In this document: piece after piece, positions 28,585-38,607 of the stretch
Layout: each line of letters opens with the position of its first letter
Numbering within the stretch: position 1 is the first letter of the stretch
Origin: Polynucleobacter hirudinilacicola
Lineage (GTDB): Bacteria > Pseudomonadota > Gammaproteobacteria > Burkholderiales > Burkholderiaceae
NCBI RefSeq assembly: GCF_002192535.1
Contig: NZ_NAIA01000003.1
Span: forward strand, 465,954 to 529,953
Length of the DNA: 64,000 nt
Reading direction: 5' to 3'
Position numbers and translations under genes: made by a program
Notes under the pieces: generated by a model
What the model was told of the DNA's origin: nothing
Databases searched by the model: none
Seen by the model: only the letters and a program-made list of their open reading frames with translations

Positions 28585-29802
28585 ATGACTAAGACATGGG
28601 ATGCCGTCATCATTGGCGGAGGAGCAGCCGGCTTGTTTTGTGCCGGGGTAGCAGGTCAACTAGGAAAAAAAGTATTAGTTCTTGATCATGCTCCAGTATT
28701 GGGTGAGAAGATCCGCATTAGTGGCGGTGGTCGCTGTAACTTTACTAATGTACACAGTAGTCCGGCAAATTTTCTTTCTTTAAATCCCCATTTTGTCAAA
28801 AGTGCGCTTGCTAAATATTCATCAACAGAATTTATCAAGCTAGTGAGCACCTACGGCATTGCTTATCACGAAAAGCATCAGGGGCAACTCTTTTGTGATG
28901 ACTCTGCCAAGCAAATTATTGAGATGCTGATGTCAGAGTGCGCTAAGGGTAAGGTCAGTATCCGTAATCCCGTTTCGGTTGAGTCTATTGCCCAAGATGC
29001 AACTGGCTGGAATGTCCATACCAATGCGGGAATTGAAAAAACTAAGGCAGTGGTGATGGCTACAGGTGGTTTGCCGGTTCCAGCAATTGGCGCTACTGCT
29101 TACTCATTGGACATCGCAAAACAATTTGGGCTTGAGGTAGTAGACCCAAGACCTGCATTGGTGCCGCTATCCTTTACTGCAGATACCTTCGGCAATCTGA
29201 ATGATCTAGCTGGCCTAAGCGTTCCCGTCAGAATTGCCTCGGGCTCAAAAGGCCATCGTTATGGCGCCTGCCGATTTAATGAAGACTTGCTCTTGACCCA
29301 TAAGGGCTTATCGGGTCCAGCGGTTTTGCAGGCAAGTAGCTATTGGGTTGAGGGTGAACCGATTCATATTGATTGGCTCGGTGCCATTGAGGTGGAGGGT
29401 GGATTTAATTGTGATGCGTTATTTAATGATGATGACAATCGTTTAAAACTTGCTGAGACCATACTGTCTTCTGTTTTGCCGCAGCGCTTAGCCAAAGCCT
29501 TTGCTGAGCAAAGAAATCTCGGTGGTCGCAAATGGGCTGAGGTATCCAAGAAAGATCGTCAAGCCCTGAAGGAGTTACTCACCAATTGGTCCGTGAAGCC
29601 TGCTGGGACTTTGGGCTGGAAAAAGGCCGAGGTCATGTTAGGTGGTGTAGATACTAAAGATCTGGATGGTCAGACCATGATGTCACGTGCACATCCGGGG
29701 CTATTTTTTATCGGTGAGTGTGTTGATGTTACTGGCCACTTGGGTGGGCATAACTTTCAATGGGCTTGGGCCAGTGGTTTTGTCTGTGCCCAAGCGCTAT
29801 AA
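28585..29802 (+). CDS. HI0933/BaiN-family NAD(P)/FAD-dependent oxidoreductase
   Basis: AVIIGGGAAGLFCAGVAGQLGKKVLVLDHAPVLGEKIRISGGGRCNFTN; VDVTGHLGGHNFQWAWASG. Confidence 0.93.
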   Translation: MTKTWDAVIIGGGAAGLFCAGVAGQLGKKVLVLDHAPVLGEKIRISGGGRCNFTNVHSSPANFLSLNPHFVKSALAKYSSTEFIKLVSTYGIAYHEKHQGQLFCDDSAKQIIEMLMSECAKGKVSIRNPVSVESIAQDATGWNVHTNAGIEKTKAVVMATGGLPVPAIGATAYSLDIAKQFGLEVVDPRPALVPLSFTADTFGNLNDLAGLSVPVRIASGSKGHRYGACRFNEDLLLTHKGLSGPAVLQASSYWVEGEPIHIDWLGAIEVEGGFNCDALFNDDDNRLKLAETILSSVLPQRLAKAFAEQRNLGGRKWAEVSKKDRQALKELLTNWSVKPAGTLGWKKAEVMLGGVDTKDLDGQTMMSRAHPGLFFIGECVDVTGHLGGHNFQWAWASGFVCAQAL

Positions 29803-29865
29803 GTTGCTATTTCTTTAGTAGGCCTAATGTAAAGTGTATCTAAGAAAATTTAATATCTGAACTCT

Positions 29866-30840
29866 ATGCTTAAGCCTGTAAAAATGATCCAGACACTGCT
29901 GCTCAGCGTTATGCTGGCAATGACCTTTCATGCGCAGGCTGCCTATCCTGATAAACCCATCAAAATTATTATTGGCTTCCCAGCGGGTGGTCCATTAGAC
30001 GCTCATCTTCGTCTTTTAGTTGAGCGCTTGCAATCTGCTTTAGGGCAAACCGTCATTGTGGATTACAAGGCTGGGGCTGGTGGTACGGTCGGCGCACAAT
30101 TTGTAGCGCAGTCTCCACCAGATGGGTACACACTTCTGTTGGCCAATACTGGAACAATGGTGATTAATCCAGCCATCTATACTAAGGCGCCATACGACAC
30201 TCTCAGAGATTTTCAGCCGATTGCCAGAACTGCGCAACAGCCTTTGGCTTTGATTGTGAATAAAGATGTGACTGCCAATTCTTTAAAAGAATTTGTTGCT
30301 TACGCTAAAGCCAATCCTGGAAAACTCAACTACGGTTCGGCTGGTAATGGCGGGATCTCTCATCTTGTTCCCGAGATGCTAAAAAGTGAAACTGGTATTT
30401 TCATGGTGCATATCCCATTCAAGGGAAGCGCGCCAGCATTCACAGACTTAATTGCTGGGCATGTTCAATTTATGGCAGAGTCAGTTCCTCAAGCTGCAAA
30501 CTATGCCAAACAAGGCAAGGTAAAGGCGCTGGCGGTTACTAGTGCCAAACGCAATCCTGCATTACCAAATACTCCAACCGTGATTGAAACAGGTGTCGCT
30601 AATTTAGAGGTGGTTGGGTTTTATGGAATTTTGGCGCCCAAAGGCACGCCAGCAGATGTCACAATGAAATTAAGTCAAGCTTTTAAAGAGACGCTAGAGT
30701 CTCCCGATATACAAAAGAAAATGATTGAGCAGGGAGCTGATCCAGCCTATCTCAACGCAGATCAGTTTACGAAATTTCTAACTGCAGAAATGCCACGCTG
30801 GGCAAAAGTAGTGAAGCAGGCTGGCGCTAAATTAGATTAA
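29866..30840 (+). CDS. Tripartite tricarboxylate transporter substrate-binding protein (Bug family)
   Basis: YPDKPIKIIIGFPAGGPLDAHLRLL, GAGGTVGAQFVAQSPPDGYTLL. Confidence 0.92.
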   Translation: MLKPVKMIQTLLLSVMLAMTFHAQAAYPDKPIKIIIGFPAGGPLDAHLRLLVERLQSALGQTVIVDYKAGAGGTVGAQFVAQSPPDGYTLLLANTGTMVINPAIYTKAPYDTLRDFQPIARTAQQPLALIVNKDVTANSLKEFVAYAKANPGKLNYGSAGNGGISHLVPEMLKSETGIFMVHIPFKGSAPAFTDLIAGHVQFMAESVPQAANYAKQGKVKALAVTSAKRNPALPNTPTVIETGVANLEVVGFYGILAPKGTPADVTMKLSQAFKETLESPDIQKKMIEQGADPAYLNADQFTKFLTAEMPRWAKVVKQAGAKLD

Positions 30841-31230
30841 CTAATTAGCCTGATTTCTCATCCAGTCAGCAGTATTAAAGAGCGACTCTTCTAACTGCTT
30901 AGCGACATTACCCTCAATGCCACATTCTTGAAGTGCTTGATACATACAAGCTAGCCACTGATTTCGTTCATTTAAGCCGATCTTAAAGGGGAGATGTCTG
31001 GCTCTCAGCATGGGGTGGCCATATTTGGGTGAATAAACATCTGGGCCACCCATCCAACCGGTTAGGAAGAGCTTCAGCTTTTCTCGAGAGCTGGAAAGAT
31101 CTTTAGGGTGCATAGCCCTCAAATCAGAAAAATCAGGCTCTAGAGCCATTAAATCGTAGAAGCGGTCGACGATCTCATCGACTCGATCGATGCCACCGAT
31201 TGCCTCATAAATTGTCTGTCTTTCTGTCAT
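30841..31230 (-). CDS. Group II truncated hemoglobin
   Basis: TIYEAIGGIDRVDEIVDRFYDLM, LTGWMGGPDVYSPKYGHPMLRARHLPFKI, WLACMYQAL. Confidence 0.92.
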   Translation of the reverse strand: MTERQTIYEAIGGIDRVDEIVDRFYDLMALEPDFSDLRAMHPKDLSSSREKLKLFLTGWMGGPDVYSPKYGHPMLRARHLPFKIGLNERNQWLACMYQALQECGIEGNVAKQLEESLFNTADWMRNQAN

Positions 31231-31336
31231 ATTGTCATTTTAATGCCTTAAATTAGGGGGAAATTGGCAGTTTGCTAATTTCGGTATAGAGTTGAAGTGA
31301 AGACTTTCAAAAACCCTTATTGATAGGAGCTCAAAA

Positions 31337-31864
31337 ATGGATGCAAAAGAATTGCAAAAATGGCAACGTGAAAAAGCTAAAGAAATGTTTGATTACTCGC
31401 ATACGCTATTAGAGGCTGCGAAGAAGCTCAGCGAGCATCATCTTGCAGAGATGGAGTGGGGCATGAAAAATGCCTTGGAGAGCGCTAAGTCAGCTGCTAA
31501 GAATGATTTGGCAAAGCTAAAAGACTTGCAGGAAGAGGCTGCTAAAGAGGCTGCTAAACGCGCAGCCACTTATCAGAAGAAAGTGAAATCTGTTTTAAAG
31601 GATCTCGGTGATAGCGCTGCAGATGAGACAGAAAAGCATCTAGAGAAAGTTCGCGCTTCTTTAGTAACCTGGCTTGAAGACGCTGAAAACAAAATGCCTG
31701 CACAGGCAGATAAGTTATCAAAAGTGGTTCATGAGATGTCCACCACTGGACAGAAGATGTTCAAAGAAGGTCGTCGTATCGTAAATGAAGTTGCAGATGC
31801 TGCTGAAAAGAATATTGACGATATGGTTAAGAAATCTTCGGGTTCAAAGAAAAAGTCTGACTAA
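31337..31864 (+). CDS. Phasin-like helical protein
   Basis: Lys/Ala/Glu-rich amphipathic helices throughout, no TM; phasin-like character. Confidence 0.55.
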   Translation: MDAKELQKWQREKAKEMFDYSHTLLEAAKKLSEHHLAEMEWGMKNALESAKSAAKNDLAKLKDLQEEAAKEAAKRAATYQKKVKSVLKDLGDSAADETEKHLEKVRASLVTWLEDAENKMPAQADKLSKVVHEMSTTGQKMFKEGRRIVNEVADAAEKNIDDMVKKSSGSKKKSD

Positions 31865-31893
31865 TGAGCTAACGCAGTACTTTATCAACAGTC

Positions 31894-31924
31894 AAAACCG
31901 CCTCAAATATTGGGGCGGTTTTTT
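31894..31924 (+). terminator. Intrinsic terminator
   Basis: AAAACCGCC...GGCGGTTTTTT between convergent genes. Confidence 0.8.
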
Positions 31925-32162
31925 ATTGCCAGCCCTGTATCCATAGCTCGCTATTAGTGAGGTCGCGCCAGGCAATTAGCGAAACCTGCTTTGTATAGAC
32001 CGCCTCAATTTCAACAAACTCAATTTTTTCGTTTGGTGGCTCTGGAAGGATAACTTTGCTGACCAAAAAATGCTTCTGTTTAGCAATGGGTTTAACCGCT
32101 GTCCATTTTGTCAGCAATAGCTTCTTGGGGCTCAGTGGATTCATCGCTGTTTTAGAGTGCAT
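31923..32162 (-). CDS. Small Trp-containing conserved protein (TIGR02450-like)
   Basis: NPLSPKKLLLTKWTAVKPIAKQKHFLVSKVI...VEIEAVYTKQVSLIAWRDLTNSELWIQGWQ. Start likely MHSKTAMNPL (32162). Confidence 0.7.
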   Translation of the reverse strand: MHSKTAMNPLSPKKLLLTKWTAVKPIAKQKHFLVSKVILPEPPNEKIEFVEIEAVYTKQVSLIAWRDLTNSELWIQGWQ

Positions 32163-32457
32163 TGCATTGGTAGCCCCCTTCTCTGGTAATGAGTTCACCA
32201 GAGGAAGGAGTAAAAATATGACTTGAATTTTGGATCACTGGCGGACATTTTTCATCAAAGTAGCTTTGATTACCCAGGCTGCCGCAATAGTCCAGACGAA
32301 GATCTTTAAATTCCATCTGCGCTTTTCTAAGCACCATAGAAATTTTCATCTCCGTAGCTGAGTTGCAACTCCAGCTCGTATAAGTTTCACGCTCGCAGGC
32401 TATTAAGCCCAGAAGAGCGAGAGTCAGGATGCTAAGTCGAATCAGTTGTTGATACAT
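32152..32457 (-). CDS. Putative lipoprotein
   Basis: MYQQLIRLSILTLALLGLIACERE signal/lipobox; several Cys. Confidence 0.65.
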   Translation of the reverse strand: MYQQLIRLSILTLALLGLIACERETYTSWSCNSATEMKISMVLRKAQMEFKDLRLDYCGSLGNQSYFDEKCPPVIQNSSHIFTPSSGELITREGGYQCNAL

Positions 32458-32535
32458 GTACCTAGCATAGCCAATATTGTAAATCTGCGCCCGACATGCA
32501 AAATTTCTGAAAACTATCGCAGCCTACGCGAATGA

Positions 32536-34122
32536 CTACAAAACCCAGAAATGATGGGTTCCATCCTTGCCCAGTTGCTCGACTAAGCCAAACTCCCAAT
32601 CTAGGTAAGCCTGCATTGCTGCAGGATCAACGCTAGTGCCCTCATAAGGCCTCTTATAGCGGTCTAGTGGTGGGGAGGCTAAGTGACTAGGGCCTTTCTC
32701 GAGGACAAGACCGGCAGCAGTCCAGGCGGCATTGCCACCTTCCAATACCAATACTTCAGCCTTGGTAAGAGATTGAAACTCTTGCGCAACAAAAATGCTT
32801 AATTCAGTTGGAGTGCTAGTGAGTACATAGCGATCTACTTGCGGAATCTGTTTGATTGCATCAGCTAATTGTGAGCGCAATGCATACCAGCTACCTGGAA
32901 TATGACCCTTCACATAATTAGCGTGGGTACTGAAATCCACGGCAATCGTATTGCTATCAGACTTTAGCCACTGAGAGACAGTGGCAGCATCCACAAATTG
33001 CACCTGGGGAAGTGAAGGCAATGGAGTTTTCCAGATTCCTTTCTCGGTAAGATCAGAACTCTGAATGCCATCAACTACATAAACATCCCATGCCATCTGT
33101 GCCAACCAAGAAGCTGGCATATTGGCTCTGACGCTACTACTCGGGTCTGCTAAGACAATGCGTGCACCACGCACTGGTGCGACCATCTCCGTTTCTTGCA
33201 CAAGCTGACCGCCAGGCACAGAACGAAAGCCGGGAAGATGTCCAGCTTCATACTCTTCAGGTGTCCGTGTGTCAAAGAAATACGTAGTGCGCTCTGTTTG
33301 AGATTTCCATTTTTCGATTTCAGCAAGACTAGCGCGTTTCACGTTTGCTCTATCGGCAACACTACGAGCACGATCTGATGCTTCGCTTGCCGTGCTCTCG
33401 CTCACTTCTTTAAATTTACGGCTCTGGCCCTTGTCCAATTCTTGTCCGGCAAGAGTCCAACCAATCGTGCCATTCCGTAGCGCATTGACTTCATTCGGAA
33501 TGCCGGCATTAATTAATGACTGGGTGCCAATAATACTTCGAGTTCTACCGGCGCAGTTCACAATGATCTTGGTTTTTGGATTAGGTGCTAGCTCGGGAAC
33601 ACGCAATACCAACTCTGCACCTGGAACACTAATGCCACTTGGGATACTCATCGTGTTGTATTCATCAAAGCGACGTACATCTACCACTACAACATCCTCT
33701 TGATCATCTAAGAGTTTTTTAACCTCTTGGGCTGATAGAGATGGGGTGTGACGCTTAGATTCCACTAGCTCTCCAAAAGACTTGCTAGGTACGTTGACAT
33801 CTCGGAATAATTCTCCACCAGCAACTTTCCAGCCCTGAACTCCACCTTCGAACACAGATACATCGGTATAGCCAAGCGCAATTAATCGCTGTGCTGCAAG
33901 GGTGGCATCACCTTCGCCATCATCGAGGGTAACGATAGGAACATTCTTTCTAGGTAGCTTGGCATAAGCATCAATCTCAATGCGGGAGAGAGGAACATTA
34001 GCGGCAAACAAAGGATGTTCTTGTGCATGAGGGTCTTCCTCACGCACATCTAAAAAAGCAATCTCTTCTTCATTGAGGAGCTTGTTGCGGATAAACGCAT
34101 AGTGTTTAGTTGGAATGCTCAT
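32536..34122 (-). CDS. Tandem rhodanese-domain protein
   Basis: Four rhodanese-like units; the second carries VNCAGRTRS. Confidence 0.9.
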   Translation of the reverse strand: MSIPTKHYAFIRNKLLNEEEIAFLDVREEDPHAQEHPLFAANVPLSRIEIDAYAKLPRKNVPIVTLDDGEGDATLAAQRLIALGYTDVSVFEGGVQGWKVAGGELFRDVNVPSKSFGELVESKRHTPSLSAQEVKKLLDDQEDVVVVDVRRFDEYNTMSIPSGISVPGAELVLRVPELAPNPKTKIIVNCAGRTRSIIGTQSLINAGIPNEVNALRNGTIGWTLAGQELDKGQSRKFKEVSESTASEASDRARSVADRANVKRASLAEIEKWKSQTERTTYFFDTRTPEEYEAGHLPGFRSVPGGQLVQETEMVAPVRGARIVLADPSSSVRANMPASWLAQMAWDVYVVDGIQSSDLTEKGIWKTPLPSLPQVQFVDAATVSQWLKSDSNTIAVDFSTHANYVKGHIPGSWYALRSQLADAIKQIPQVDRYVLTSTPTELSIFVAQEFQSLTKAEVLVLEGGNAAWTAAGLVLEKGPSHLASPPLDRYKRPYEGTSVDPAAMQAYLDWEFGLVEQLGKDGTHHFWVL

Positions 34123-34134
34123 ATCTTTTCTTGG

Positions 34135-35109
34135 TTAATCCAGTTTTGCACCAGATTTTTTAACAACCTCACTCCAGCGTACGATTTCTTGATTGATATA
34201 AGCCGTTAGCTCAGGACGAGTCATTTTCGGAACGCTTGCTCCCATTCCTGCCCAGCGCTCTTTGATTTCGGGCGAAGCTAGGGCGATCTGAACTTCATTG
34301 CTCATTTTTTCAACGATGTCTTTAGGTGTTCCTTTGATTGCCCACATCGCATACCAGCTAGAAACGATGAAGCCGGAGATGCCTAACTCCTGAGCAGTTG
34401 GTACATTCGGGAAGGCTTCGCTACGTTTATTGCTAGCTACCGCAACGGCAATGAGTTGACCGCTTTTGATGAAAGGCGCCGCACCTGCCAAAGTATCAAA
34501 CATCATATCGACTTGGCCCGCTACTAAGTCTTGTAATGCAGGACCAGTACCGCGATAGGGAATGTGGGTGATAAATAATTTGTTCTGCATCTTGAACAGC
34601 TCGCCTGCTAAATGCTGTGAGGTGCCATTACCAGTAGAAGCGTAGTTATATTTACCTGGATTTTTACGAATTTCTTCCATGATTGATTTCAAATCATTCT
34701 TCGGAAACTTTGTTGGGTTTACAACGATGACGTGGGGAACGCTACCAATGATGGCGATCGGTTCAAAATCTTTGGTGATGTCATAAGGCAAGTTGACATA
34801 CATGCTCGGGGCAATAGAGTGATGCACCGCACCAAGAAGCCAGGTGTAGCCATCGGGTGCCATTTTTGCTGCAGCTGCAGCGCCAACGGTGCCACCAGCG
34901 CCGCCGCGGTTATCGACCACGATGGAGTCATTTAATTGGGTTGAGAGCTGCTTGGCCAAGGGGCGCCCAAAAGCATCTACAGCCCCGCCTGGAGGGAAGG
35001 GGTTTATGAAGGTAATTGGTTTGCTAGGAGACGGCCAGGAGGTGGTCTGGGCGCTTGCCGCTAGTGATAGGGCGCTAGTAATCAGCAAAAGCAGGACTTT
35101 TTTGAGCAT
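34135..35109 (-). CDS. Tripartite tricarboxylate transporter substrate-binding protein (Bug family)
   Basis: MLKKVLLLLITSALSLAASA signal; PITFINPFPPGGAVDAFGRPLAKQL; GGAGGTVGAAAAAKMAPDGYTWL. Start corrected from 35148. Confidence 0.9.
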   Translation of the reverse strand: MLKKVLLLLITSALSLAASAQTTSWPSPSKPITFINPFPPGGAVDAFGRPLAKQLSTQLNDSIVVDNRGGAGGTVGAAAAAKMAPDGYTWLLGAVHHSIAPSMYVNLPYDITKDFEPIAIIGSVPHVIVVNPTKFPKNDLKSIMEEIRKNPGKYNYASTGNGTSQHLAGELFKMQNKLFITHIPYRGTGPALQDLVAGQVDMMFDTLAGAAPFIKSGQLIAVAVASNKRSEAFPNVPTAQELGISGFIVSSWYAMWAIKGTPKDIVEKMSNEVQIALASPEIKERWAGMGASVPKMTRPELTAYINQEIVRWSEVVKKSGAKLD

Positions 35110-35269
35110 TTTGAATATCTCCGTGATGTATTTTTGTAATTGAATCATTTTGGCCTAAGTGCCGTTTCTAAGCGTTATCCCTGATAAAAAAGGCCATTTC
35201 CCGCTGTTTTTATGGGGATATACTGACTCCGTTGTAGGTAGGAATATTTATTTGATAACGGGAGACAAG

Positions 35270-35458
35270 ATGTCACAACACGATACATTGTTGGCTGCTT
35301 TTGAAACATACAAAGCTGAAAACGAAAAATTCATTGAAAAAGGTATTAAGGCATCTGCAGCACGTGCTCGTAAGGCCTTACAAGAAATCGCCGGCGCATG
35401 CAAAGAGCGTCGCAAAGAAATTACCGCTACAAAAGAGGCAATGGAAGCTAAGAAGTAA
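35270..35458 (+). CDS. Small Lys/Ala/Glu-rich helical protein (62 aa)
   Basis: MSQHDTLLAAFETYKAENEKFIEKGIKASAARARKALQEIAGACKERRKEITATKEAMEAKK; followed by a terminator. Confidence 0.7.
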   Translation: MSQHDTLLAAFETYKAENEKFIEKGIKASAARARKALQEIAGACKERRKEITATKEAMEAKK

Positions 35459-35479
35459 TTCTCAAGCACATTCATCCGC

Positions 35480-35509
35480 AAGCCTAGCCTTCATCAGCTA
35501 GGCTTTTTT
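35480..35509 (+). terminator. Intrinsic terminator
   Basis: AAGCCTAGC-N-GCTAGGCTTTTTT. Confidence 0.88.
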
Positions 35510-35519
35510 CTTATTAGCT

Positions 35520-35834
35520 TCAAATGGCTACCGCAAAGAGCGTCAACTTCATTGCATTATTGCGTATCGCAACCAAAGCTTGATACTCAGGACTATGAGC
35601 CCAAGCTTTTGCAGCTTCTTGGTTTGGAAAAGTAAGCTCTACGAACGCATCAAATCTAGTGCAATTTAATTCATTCCAAAATACCTCGGTAACAGTACCA
35701 CGGTTTTGAATACTGCCCTTATAAAGCTCAACCGTTTGACCAACTTTGCTGCGATATAGTTCAAAGGCTTTTTGATCTGTCAATTCCATTAGCCCAATTA
35801 CTTTTGCTGTCATATATTCTCTTTTAGTGATCAA
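35520..35834 (-). CDS. DUF1330 family protein
   Basis: LMELTDQKAFELYRSKVGQTVELYKGSI...FDAFVELTFPNQEAAKAWAHSPEYQALVAIR. Confidence 0.8.
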   Translation of the reverse strand: MITKREYMTAKVIGLMELTDQKAFELYRSKVGQTVELYKGSIQNRGTVTEVFWNELNCTRFDAFVELTFPNQEAAKAWAHSPEYQALVAIRNNAMKLTLFAVAI

Positions 35835-35868
35835 TAAGAGAAGTGTATATCTAAGATATAGTTGTGGA

Positions 35869-36138
35869 ATGAACAGGGCAGAGTTTATTCAGATCTTGCA
35901 GCAGGAGGGCTATCCCGATCCTGTTGAAGTCAAGCAAATTCCCAATGGCTCACTAGGTGAGCACACTCATCCATTCGCGGTTAAAGCTTTAGTGATTGAT
36001 GGAAGTATCGAGATTGCAATCCAAGGTAATCGCAAAACATACTCCGTTGGAGATGTCTTTGAGCTTGAGTTTGAAGAGCCTCATTCAGAGAGCTACGGGC
36101 CTACTGGAGTGACCTATTTAGCCTCAAGAAACTACTAA
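35869..36138 (+). CDS. Small cupin protein
   Basis: PNGSLGEHTHPFAVKALVIDGSIEIAIQG...YSVGDVFELEFEEPHSE; start at the ATG at 35869. Confidence 0.8.
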   Translation: MNRAEFIQILQQEGYPDPVEVKQIPNGSLGEHTHPFAVKALVIDGSIEIAIQGNRKTYSVGDVFELEFEEPHSESYGPTGVTYLASRNY

Positions 36139-37185
36139 AGGTTTATCTTGTCTTTTGCTCATCTGACCAATGACACGTGCACCCAAGAAGTGATGTTGAT
36201 TAAAGATATCAAGAACTTCTTGAACACATTCAGGGGCGCAAGAAACGAGGAGACCACCACTCGTTTGTGGATCAGTTAATAAGGCCAGCTGCGCTGGTGT
36301 GAAGTTTGCCGGAATGCCAACATCAGATCCATAGCTTTGCCAATTGCGATCTGATGCGCCAGTAATAACACCATCATCCGCTAGTGTCTGAACATTAGAT
36401 AGCAGGGGAACTTGGCTCCAGTCAATATGGGCAGTGCAGTTTGATCCTCTGGCGAGCTCCAGAGTATGACCCGCCAATCCAAATCCAGTGACATCTGTTA
36501 ATGCATGAACGCCAGCAAGCTTTGCTAAGTCTGGACCTGCAGCATTGAGCTTAGTAGTGTTAGAAATCATTTCGCGATAACCATCTGGACCCAGGACATC
36601 TTTTTTCAGGGCGGCAGAAAGAATGCCTACGCCAAGTGGCTTACCTAGTATCAACACGTCACCAGGCTTTGCGCTCGCGTTACTCTTAACGCGCTTCGGG
36701 TCCACCAAGCCAATAGCAACTAAACCATAAATCGGTTCAACAGAATCAATCGTGTGGCCTCCCGCAATCGGAATTCCCGCGCTACGGCAGGCTTCAGCAC
36801 CACCCTCCAAAATGCGAGCGATTGTTTTATTGGATAAAACCTTAATGGGCATTCCAACTAAGGCCAGGGCAAACAAAGGTGTACCACCCATTGCATAAAT
36901 ATCACTAATTGCGTTAGTCGCAGCAATCTTGCCGAAGTCAAACGGGTCATCCACAATCGGCATGAAGAAATCGGTTGTTGCGACGATCGCTTGAGACTCA
37001 TTGATTTGATAAACAGCCGCATCATCAGAAGTCTCAATTCCGATAAGTAATTCTTTAGGGAGTGGTAGTTGCGGAACGTTCTTGAGAATTTCAGAAAGAA
37101 CGCCAGGCGCAATCTTGCAGCCACAGCCACCACCATGAGAGAGGGATGTGAGACGCGGCTCAGTAGTTTGAATATCTTGAGTCAT
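36124..37185 (-). CDS. selD: Selenide, water dikinase
   Basis: LTSLSHGGGCGCKIAPGVL (Cys at the Sec/Cys site), VATTDFFMPIVDDPFDFGKIAATNAISDIYAMGG. Confidence 0.96.
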   Translation of the reverse strand: MTQDIQTTEPRLTSLSHGGGCGCKIAPGVLSEILKNVPQLPLPKELLIGIETSDDAAVYQINESQAIVATTDFFMPIVDDPFDFGKIAATNAISDIYAMGGTPLFALALVGMPIKVLSNKTIARILEGGAEACRSAGIPIAGGHTIDSVEPIYGLVAIGLVDPKRVKSNASAKPGDVLILGKPLGVGILSAALKKDVLGPDGYREMISNTTKLNAAGPDLAKLAGVHALTDVTGFGLAGHTLELARGSNCTAHIDWSQVPLLSNVQTLADDGVITGASDRNWQSYGSDVGIPANFTPAQLALLTDPQTSGGLLVSCAPECVQEVLDIFNQHHFLGARVIGQMSKRQDKPLVVS

Positions 37186-37209
37186 GAAAATATTTTATCC
37201 GAAGGAGTT

Positions 37210-38505
37210 CTACCGATTGAAGCTTCTCTTGGGTGGGCTAGAGCGCTTTGCTGGAGCTTTCTTGGCTGGCGCTCGACCTGCTCCACCAGTAGCAGCTTTA
37301 GGCTTTCTGGATTGCTGGTGCTGTTGACTGCGCAGCTGAATAGGTTGAGCGACTGCATTGGGATCAGGTTCAAACCCTGCGATAACCTCTTGCGGTAATT
37401 TTTGCTTAATCAACTTTTCGATATCTCTGAGCATTTGATACTCATCAATACAGACTAAAGACACAGCAACACCATTCGATCCTGCACGCCCAGTCCTTCC
37501 AATACGATGGACATAATCTTCAGATACGTTTGGCAAGTCATAGTTCACTACATGGGGCAGCTGATCAATATCAATACCACGTGCTGCAATATCGGTTGCT
37601 ACTAATGCGGTTAACTTACCCGCCTTGAAATCAGCTAATGCTTTTGTTCGCGCTGTTTGACTCTTATTTCCATGAATGGCCATACTAGTGATGCCATCTT
37701 TTTCCAATTGAGTTACCAGCTTGTTGGCGCCATGCTTGGTGCGAGTGAAAACTAACACTTGTTTCCAGTCATTCGATTGAATCAAATGGGCTAATAGCGG
37801 GTGCTTTTTAGTCCGATCTACCGGATGAATCAGCTGAGCAATCGCTTCGTTAGCACTATTGCTGCGGGCTACCTCAATCAGTGCCGGTGAATTTAAGAGA
37901 CCATCTGCGAGTGCTTTAATCTCAGTTGAGAAGGTGGCTGAAAACAGGAGGTTCTGACGTTGCTTAGGTAAGGCAGCCAAAATCTTTTTGATGTCTCGTA
38001 AGAAGCCCATATCGAGCATGCGATCAGCTTCATCTAAAACGAGAATTTCAATATCGTTGAGTGAGACGCATTTTTGTGACATCAAATCAAGCAAGCGTCC
38101 TGGCGTAGCAACCAAAATATCGAGACCACCAGCGATGGCTTTAATTTGTGGATTGGCACCAACACCACCAAAAATGACGGTGGACTTCAGGCCTGTGTAT
38201 TTGCCATAGGTGACAACTGACTCTTGAACTTGGGCTGCTAGTTCACGAGTAGGAGTCAGAATGAGTACACGTAAGAGGCGTTTGCCTGAGCTTGGTTTTG
38301 TAGTGCTAAGGCGCTGCAAAATGGGGAGGGTAAATCCGGCAGTTTTGCCAGTGCCGGTTTGTGCTGCGGCGAGAAGATCTCCGCCTTTCAGCACTGCAGG
38401 AATCGATTTCGCCTGAATTGGGGTGGGGCTGGTATAGCCTTCCTCAGCAATAGCACGAAGAATAGGTTCGGATAATCCGAGGTCTGTAAATAACATAGGG
38501 GCCAA
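37210..38505 (-). CDS. DEAD-box RNA helicase (RhlE-like)
   Basis: [43 protein letters not shown]; basic C-terminus. Confidence 0.94.
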   Translation of the reverse strand: MAPMLFTDLGLSEPILRAIAEEGYTSPTPIQAKSIPAVLKGGDLLAAAQTGTGKTAGFTLPILQRLSTTKPSSGKRLLRVLILTPTRELAAQVQESVVTYGKYTGLKSTVIFGGVGANPQIKAIAGGLDILVATPGRLLDLMSQKCVSLNDIEILVLDEADRMLDMGFLRDIKKILAALPKQRQNLLFSATFSTEIKALADGLLNSPALIEVARSNSANEAIAQLIHPVDRTKKHPLLAHLIQSNDWKQVLVFTRTKHGANKLVTQLEKDGITSMAIHGNKSQTARTKALADFKAGKLTALVATDIAARGIDIDQLPHVVNYDLPNVSEDYVHRIGRTGRAGSNGVAVSLVCIDEYQMLRDIEKLIKQKLPQEVIAGFEPDPNAVAQPIQLRSQQHQQSRKPKAATGGAGRAPAKKAPAKRSSPPKRSFNR

Positions 38506-38607
38506 TAAAGTATTGACCCGTATTCAATTAAACGACTATCCCGGTCAATGGGGTGAGCTGCCACGCTAGAGCGTTTGCAGTAAGAACCCTATTTTAAGTC
38601 ATCTAGG

